DNA from: Oscillospiraceae bacterium
GTDB taxonomy: Bacteria; Bacillota; Clostridia; Oscillospirales; Ruminococcaceae
Reading direction: 5' to 3'
Assembly: GCA_014858325.1 (NCBI GenBank)
Contig: RKCM01000094.1
Location: 1-18,715 of the forward strand
Length of the DNA stretch: 18,715 nucleotides
Part shown: in pieces, positions 15,632 through 18,715 of the stretch
Layout: every line of letters starts with the position of its first letter
Numbering within the stretch: the stretch's first letter is position 1
Translations under genes and position numbers: made by a program
The notes under the pieces: generated by a model
The model's database searches: none
The model's input: the letters and a program-made list of their open reading frames with translations, nothing else
What the model was told of the DNA's origin: nothing

Positions 15632-15739
15632 GATAAAAGGGAGTAAAGGGCGTATATCCCGCAAGAGATGATACGCTGTGCTGCAGCGACAACCCGGCAG
15701 AAATGCCCGATGCAGTACCGGATGCTTGAGACTTTTATT
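15632..15739 (+). promoter_or_regulatory. yybP-ykoY manganese riboswitch aptamer
   Basis: Closing helix P1: ATAAAAG (15633-15639) pairs with CTTTTAT (15732-15738). The 5' side carries the conserved GGGAGTA (15639-15645) of this class. A second helix is GCGTAT/ATACGC (15650-15655 / 15671-15676). The third arm is CTGCA/TGCAG (15681-15685 / 15711-15715), topped by GGCA-GAAA-TGCC (15696-15707). It holds CGACAACCC (15687-15695) before the hairpin and CGA after it, matching the CGUCAAUUC...CGGC ion-binding loop of the Lactococcus yybP RNA as I recall it. The 3' GCTTGAGAC stands where the class has GCAAGACC. Mn2+ is expected to stabilise P1. Confidence 0.85.
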
Positions 15740-15786
15740 ACAAGGACGTAGTATGCGTACCCTGTAATAGGAGTCTTTTCTTTTTT
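15729..15786 (+). terminator. Riboswitch-controlled terminator, overlapping aptamer P1
   Basis: AGACTTTTATTACA (15729-15742) pairs with TGTAATAGGAGTCT (15763-15776), 14 bp with two G-T pairs. The stem extends by GG/CC and ACG/CGT, and TTTTCTTTTTT follows. The left arm contains the 3' strand of P1 (15732-15738), so aptamer folding and termination exclude each other. Metal binding should therefore turn the gene on. Confidence 0.9.
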
Positions 15787-15830
15787 GCCCGGCTGAGAGA
15801 CTCCCGTTCCTGGAGCCGGGCCAAGGAACG
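15787..15830 (+). promoter_or_regulatory. Post-terminator leader with two exclusive hairpins
   Basis: GCCCGGCT (15787-15794) pairs with AGCCGGGC (15814-15821). Alternatively CGTTCC+TGG (15805-15813) pairs with CCA+GGAACG (15820-15830, one bulged A). The two cannot coexist. AGACTCC (15798-15804) also complements GGAGTCT, the terminator's right arm. The role is inferred. Confidence 0.45.
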
Positions 15831-15849
15831 ATCAAAAAGGAGAAAAAAC

Positions 15850-16812
15850 ATGCTTATACCTGTTTTGCTGTTCATCGTGGGCCTGTTGTGCCTGATCAAG
15901 GGCGGTGACTGGTTTGTGGACGGTGCCACCGGCATTGCCCGCCGCTTCCATGTGCCGGAGCTGCTCATCGGTGCCACGGTGGTGTCCATCGGCACCACCC
16001 TGCCGGAGGTGATGGTGTCTACCACCTCGGCTCTCACCGGTCACGGCGAGATCGCCTACGGCAACGCCATTGGTTCGGTCATCTGCAATTCCGCCCTCAT
16101 TGCGGCCATTCCCATTGTGGCCAAGCCGGGCAAGGTGGACCCCAAGAGCCTGCGCACCCCGGTGATGTTCTTCTTTGTGGCGGCAGCCTTCTACGCCGGT
16201 GTGGCCTACACCACCGGCACCTTCACCCGGCTGGTGGGCATCATCCTGCTGGCCATGTTCGTGGCCTACATCGTCTGCAACGTGATGGCCATGAAGAATG
16301 CCCCCGCCCCGGAAGAAGAGGAAGGGCCGGAAGAAAACGCTTCCTTTGCCAAGGAACTGGGCCTGCTGGCGGTGGGCGCGGTGCTCATCGCGGTGGGCGC
16401 GGACCTGCTGGTGGACAACGGCACCCTCATTGCACAGGCACTGGGCGTGCCGGAGTCGGTCATTGCTCTGACCTTTGTGGCACTGGGTACCTCGCTGCCG
16501 GAGCTGGTCACGGCCATCACCTCGCTGGCCAAGGGCCACGGGGCGCTGTCGCTGGGCAACGTCATCGGTGCCAACGTGTTCAATCTGGTGCTGGTGAGCG
16601 GCGTGTCGGTCGCGCTGGCTCCCTTTACCATCCCGCAGAACTCCACCATTGCTGGCATGAACGCCTCGCTGGTGATGGATATTCCGGTGATGTTTGCGGT
16701 CATGCTGCTGCTGACGGTGCCCGCCCTGCTCAAGGGCAGGCTCAGCCGCCCGCAGGGCATTGCGCTGCTGTGCATCTACGCTGCTTTCTGCGTGGTGCAG
16801 TTCACCATTTGA
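15850..16812 (+). CDS. Cation exchanger of the Na+/Ca2+ (CaCA, YrbG-like) family, likely Mn2+ efflux
   Basis: A membrane antiporter exporting a divalent cation in exchange for Na+ or H+. The 320-residue protein has ten-helix CaCA architecture. Alpha-1: GTTLPE (48-53) and GNAIGSVICN (71-80). Alpha-2: GTSLPE (213-218) and GNVIGANVFN (236-245). The two halves are joined by an acidic loop (EEEEGPEEN, 155-163). Both glutamates (E53, E218) that bind the ion are present. The gene follows a yybP-ykoY riboswitch, so manganese export is more likely than calcium export; this is inference from regulation. AAGGAG lies seven bases before ATG 15850. A strong terminator follows, facing convergent hisS. Confidence 0.9.
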   Translation: MLIPVLLFIVGLLCLIKGGDWFVDGATGIARRFHVPELLIGATVVSIGTTLPEVMVSTTSALTGHGEIAYGNAIGSVICNSALIAAIPIVAKPGKVDPKSLRTPVMFFFVAAAFYAGVAYTTGTFTRLVGIILLAMFVAYIVCNVMAMKNAPAPEEEEGPEENASFAKELGLLAVGAVLIAVGADLLVDNGTLIAQALGVPESVIALTFVALGTSLPELVTAITSLAKGHGALSLGNVIGANVFNLVLVSGVSVALAPFTIPQNSTIAGMNASLVMDIPVMFAVMLLLTVPALLKGRLSRPQGIALLCIYAAFCVVQFTI

Positions 16813-16821
16813 TGACGAAGT

Positions 16822-16860
16822 AAAAAACAGGCCCCCGCACGGTTTTGTGCGGGGGCCTGT
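16822..16860. terminator. Bidirectional terminator between the exchanger gene and hisS
   Basis: CAGGCCCCCGCAC (16828-16840) pairs perfectly with GTGCGGGGGCCTG (16847-16859), with a 6-nt loop. On the minus strand the stem is followed by six T, so it is strongest for hisS. On the plus strand only TCTGCGTTTT follows. Confidence 0.92.
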
Positions 16861-16873
16861 CTGCGTTTTGTGG

Positions 16874-18115
16874 TTACTGCTGTGCAAAAATTTTGACTTC
16901 GTCCTTGTCCATGAAGGCGGCACCGGCAAACCCGGCGGCCTCCAGCTGGCCCAGCTGCTTGCCCAGCTTCTTGGCCTGCTGCAGCACGGTGACGTTGTAG
17001 GTGTCACGCAGGGCGGCGGCCTTGCTCAGTACGGCGGGGAAGTCGGCGTCCTTGCCGTACAGCAGGGCGATCTTCTGCTTGGCACCGGGGATCTGATACC
17101 CCTGTTCCAGCAGGATGCCGCACACGCGCTCGAAACCGATGGAGAAGCCCACGGCAGGCACCTGGGTGCCCAGGAACTTGCCCACCATGTTGTCGTAGCG
17201 GCCGCCGCCGGCCACGGCACCGCTGAACTGCGGGCAGGTGATCTCGAACACCATGCCGGTGTAGTAGCCCTGACCGCGCACCAGGCTGGGGCAGTAGGCC
17301 ACCTGATAGCGGCCGGCAGCCAGCGCATTGGCGGTGGCCAGAACGTACTTCAGGTCATCGGCGATGGCGGGGTCGGCGCAGCGGGCAGCCACGGCGTCCA
17401 GCGTCACCTCACCGGCGGCGATGAAATCGGCCAGTGCGTTGATGGCGGCTTCCGGCAGCTGCTTTTCGGTCAGCTCGGCCTTCACGCCGTCAGCACCAAT
17501 CTTGTCCATCTTGTCAAAGGTGATGCAGACGGAATCCAGCGTATCGGCGGCAAAGCCCATGCTCTCCAACATGCCGCGCAGGATGCGGCGGTCGTTGATG
17601 TTCACCGTGAAGCCGGTAAAGCCGATGTTCAGCAAAGCGCGGGTGGTCACGTCGATCAGTTCCACCTCAGCGTTGGGGGAATTGTCGCCCAGAATGTCGA
17701 TGTCGCACTGCACGAACTCGCGCAGACGGCCCTTCTGGGGGCGCTCGGCACGGAACACGCGGTCGGTCTGGATCACCTTGAAGGGGCTGGGCAGCTTGTC
17801 CTTATTGGCGGCATAGTAGCGGCTCAGGGGCAGGGTGAGGTCGTAGCGCAGGCCCATGTCGGAGAGCTGCTTGGGGTCGCCGGTGTTCAGGGCGGCGGTG
17901 AGCTTGTCGCCGCGCTTGAGCACCTTGAAGATCAGGTTCAGGTTGTCGCCGCCGTCGGACTTGTCCAGATTTTCCATGTCCTCCAGCATAGGGGTGGAGA
18001 TGCGCTCAAAGCCGGACGCACGGTAGGTCTCCAGGATCTTGCCCTGGATGTAGTCGCGCAGGGTCTGCTCGGCGGGCAGCAGGTCGCGCATGCCCTTCAA
18101 TGCCTGTGTTTTCAT
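16874..18115 (-). CDS. hisS: Histidyl-tRNA synthetase, archaeal/eukaryote-like clade
   Basis: Charges tRNA-His. The 413 residues have the class II core: motif 2 FRAERPQKGRLREF (121-134) and motif 3 AVGFSIGFER (321-330). Several stretches resemble the eukaryotic/archaeal HisRS branch rather than E. coli: LRYDLTLP, EFVQCDIDI, VNINDRRIL and FDKMDKIG. The HisA motif, usually RGLDYY, reads RGQGYY (280-285). The catalytic Arg is kept but Asp is Gly. The anticodon-binding domain (about 345-413) is some 20-30 residues shorter than usual and ends at EVKIFAQQ. A HisZ-type paralogue is less likely because motif 2 is intact and an anticodon domain exists. Its strong promoter leaves a leader of about 43 nt, so there is no T-box. 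Confidence 0.9.
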   Translation of the reverse strand: MKTQALKGMRDLLPAEQTLRDYIQGKILETYRASGFERISTPMLEDMENLDKSDGGDNLNLIFKVLKRGDKLTAALNTGDPKQLSDMGLRYDLTLPLSRYYAANKDKLPSPFKVIQTDRVFRAERPQKGRLREFVQCDIDILGDNSPNAEVELIDVTTRALLNIGFTGFTVNINDRRILRGMLESMGFAADTLDSVCITFDKMDKIGADGVKAELTEKQLPEAAINALADFIAAGEVTLDAVAARCADPAIADDLKYVLATANALAAGRYQVAYCPSLVRGQGYYTGMVFEITCPQFSGAVAGGGRYDNMVGKFLGTQVPAVGFSIGFERVCGILLEQGYQIPGAKQKIALLYGKDADFPAVLSKAAALRDTYNVTVLQQAKKLGKQLGQLEAAGFAGAAFMDKDEVKIFAQQ

Positions 18116-18164
18116 GGTTGCAATACCTCTCTATATGTCAATTGAATTGTTTCCAGTACATCAT

Positions 18165-18192
18165 ATTATAAAGGAAACTGCCGGATTGTCAA
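18165..18192 (-). promoter_or_regulatory. Consensus promoter of hisS
   Basis: On the minus strand, TTGACA (18192-18187), a 16-nt spacer and TATAAT (18170-18165): both hexamers perfect. Start near 18158. A 15-bp palindrome covers the -35. Confidence 0.88.
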
Positions 18193-18196
18193 TCCG
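18182..18196. promoter_or_regulatory. Operator-like palindrome on the hisS -35
   Basis: CGGATTG-T-CAATCCG is a perfect inverted repeat with 7-bp arms around one base. It contains the whole hisS -35 and lies about 45 bases before the divergent MFS gene. A repressor bound here would block hisS and could act on both genes. A further CGGATTTT occurs at 18222-18229. The regulator is unknown. Confidence 0.5.
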
Positions 18197-18240
18197 AATG
18201 GGCACACTATCGCAAATTGCACGGATTTTGAGGTGAAACG

Positions 18241-18513
18241 ATGAAACAGCAGTTTGCAGCAAAACACCCGTGGACGATCCTTGCCGCCGGGGCCGCCATT
18301 CAGGTGCTCACGGGGCTTCCGGCGGCGTGGGGCGTGTTCCAGCAGCCGGTCATGGAGGAATACGGCCTGTCGGAGCAGGGGGCGGGGTATGCGTTTGGCA
18401 TCCTCATCGCGGCCTTCGGTGTGGGGTGCGTGCTGGGCGGCTTCCTGCAGGACAGGCACGGCCCCCGCTGCGCGGGCCTGTGGGGCACCGCCCTGCTCTG
18501 CGGCGGCTCCGCT
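18241..18513 (+). pseudogene. N-terminal piece of an MFS transporter (OFA/OxlT-like), broken by a junction
   Basis: About 90 residues look like the start of a major facilitator of the oxalate/formate antiporter type: IQVLTGLPAAWGVFQQPVM, then a second helix ending in GGFLQDRHGPR, the family's loop 2-3 motif. GAGGTG lies five bases before the ATG. After GTALLCGG (near 18510) the frame stays open to the window end, but the residues become Gly/His/Gln-rich and match the antisense of another gene. The MFS gene is therefore interrupted within or next to the inverted repeat. Whether the break is real or an artefact cannot be told here. Confidence 0.65.
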
Positions 18514-18529
18514 GCAGAGCAGGGCGGTG
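18486..18529. repeat. 16-bp perfect inverted repeat at a chimeric junction
   Basis: Left arm 18486-18501 (CACCGCCCTGCTCTGC) and right arm 18514-18529 are perfect reverse complements, separated by 12 bases that can pair further. The left arm encodes TALLC in the MFS frame, and the right arm encodes TALLC on the minus strand in the liv-like fragment. Confidence 0.85.
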
Positions 18530-18591
18530 ATAAGCAGCGTCACGGCGTTGCCGCTGAGGCGCCGTGCGCCGGAGGTCATATTCTTTCCCAT
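18507..18591 (-). pseudogene. Start of a LivM-like permease gene, cut after about 28 residues
   Basis: On the minus strand, ATG at 18591 opens MGKNMTSGARRLSG followed by NAVTLLITALLCSG, a plausible basic N-terminus and first membrane helix of a branched-chain amino acid permease (LivM type). After that the frame (which stays open to 18166) becomes the antisense of the MFS gene, Ala/Pro/Arg-rich and not membrane-like. It lies three bases after the stop of the next fragment, as in a livH-livM operon. Family assignment rests on few residues. Confidence 0.4.
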
Positions 18592-18594
18592 AGC

Positions 18595-18715
18595 TTACAC
18601 CTTCTCACTGATACGCTTGCCCAGCAGGCCCACCACCAGATTCAGGGACACCGCCATGACGATGTAGCAGGCCATGGAGATGAGCATATTGGAGATCTGC
18701 CGGCTGGCAGCTCCG
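18595..18715 (-). pseudogene. Permease fragment, possibly a LivM/LivH chimera (runs off the window)
   Basis: About 39 codons ending in TAA at 18597-18595. The first part, SNMLISMACYIVMAVSLNLVVG, resembles the early membrane segment of LivM. The last part, GLLGKRISEKV-stop, resembles the C-terminus of LivH. The two halves meet at GLLG, encoded by GCCCAGCAGGCC on the plus strand (18619-18630). Together with the adjacent LivM-like start, the order of pieces is inconsistent with an intact operon. It could instead be the genuine C-terminus of some other ABC permease. Confidence 0.4.

Noticed and set aside
11001..15692. A 1563-codon open frame on the minus strand
   Set aside because: It runs antisense through trkA, trkH, the CmpB-family gene and their terminators. 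Its product is rich in His, Gln, Gly and Ala, as is typical of stop-poor antisense frames in GC-rich genes.
16760..18145. A 461-codon plus-strand frame opposite hisS
   Set aside because: It overlaps hisS completely, whose motifs are unmistakable, and crosses the bidirectional terminator.
18116..18158. T-box leader for hisS
   Set aside because: The leader from the consensus promoter to the ATG is only about 43 nt, too short for a T-box, and no T-box sequence is seen.

Overview
The window reads as chromosomal DNA of a GC-rich, Gram-positive gut Clostridium, most like Faecalibacterium or a close Oscillospiraceae relative. This rests on the mix of Firmicutes features (lipoprotein nucleoside receptor, LysM/G5/M23 cell-wall protein, strong AGGAGG ribosome sites, TTG starts, yybP-ykoY riboswitch) with high GC content and GCC/CTG-rich codons. 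No database was searched, so the genus is inferred.

Layout. Positions 1-97 hold the 5' end of the RNase P RNA gene (minus strand, running off the window). It is fired back-to-back with an RluA-family pseudouridine synthase (188-1108); the two promoters share one palindromic -35 hexamer. A membrane-anchored LysM-G5-M23 peptidoglycan endopeptidase follows (about 1271-3148).

Positions 3176-11029 form a nucleoside uptake and salvage region, all on the plus strand: purine nucleoside phosphorylase (deoD), cytidine deaminase (cdd), a BMP-family nucleoside-binding lipoprotein, a double-NBD ATPase, two permeases, and pyrimidine-nucleoside phosphorylase (pdp). The lipoprotein imports with the ABC core. 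Cdd converts cytidine to uridine, and DeoD and Pdp split nucleosides into base plus (deoxy)ribose-1-phosphate. Hairpin terminators cut the region into transcription units (after deoD, after the lipoprotein, a weak one before pdp, after pdp), so the parts can be expressed at different levels.

Positions 11334-14147 encode the TrkA-TrkH potassium uptake pair. A two-repeat membrane protein of the ABC_trans_CmpB family (14274-15578) follows with its own promoter. Next is a Mn2+-type yybP-ykoY riboswitch with an overlapping terminator (15632-15786) in front of a sodium/calcium-exchanger-family transporter (15850-16812), which is therefore probably a manganese exporter. A strong bidirectional terminator separates it from hisS on the minus strand, an archaeal/eukaryote-type histidyl-tRNA synthetase with an altered HisA motif and a short C-terminal domain.

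The last 475 bases start a divergent MFS gene. It breaks at a 16-bp perfect inverted repeat and continues into what look like scrambled antisense pieces of a branched-chain amino acid permease operon (livH/livM). This looks like a rearrangement or an assembly/amplification chimera, and the end of the window should not be trusted.

No clearly new defence or mobile system is present. The most interesting items are the shared -35 divergent promoter, the riboswitch-controlled exchanger with its nested leader hairpins, the operator-like palindrome on the hisS promoter, the 11030-11205 intergenic element, and the chimeric end.
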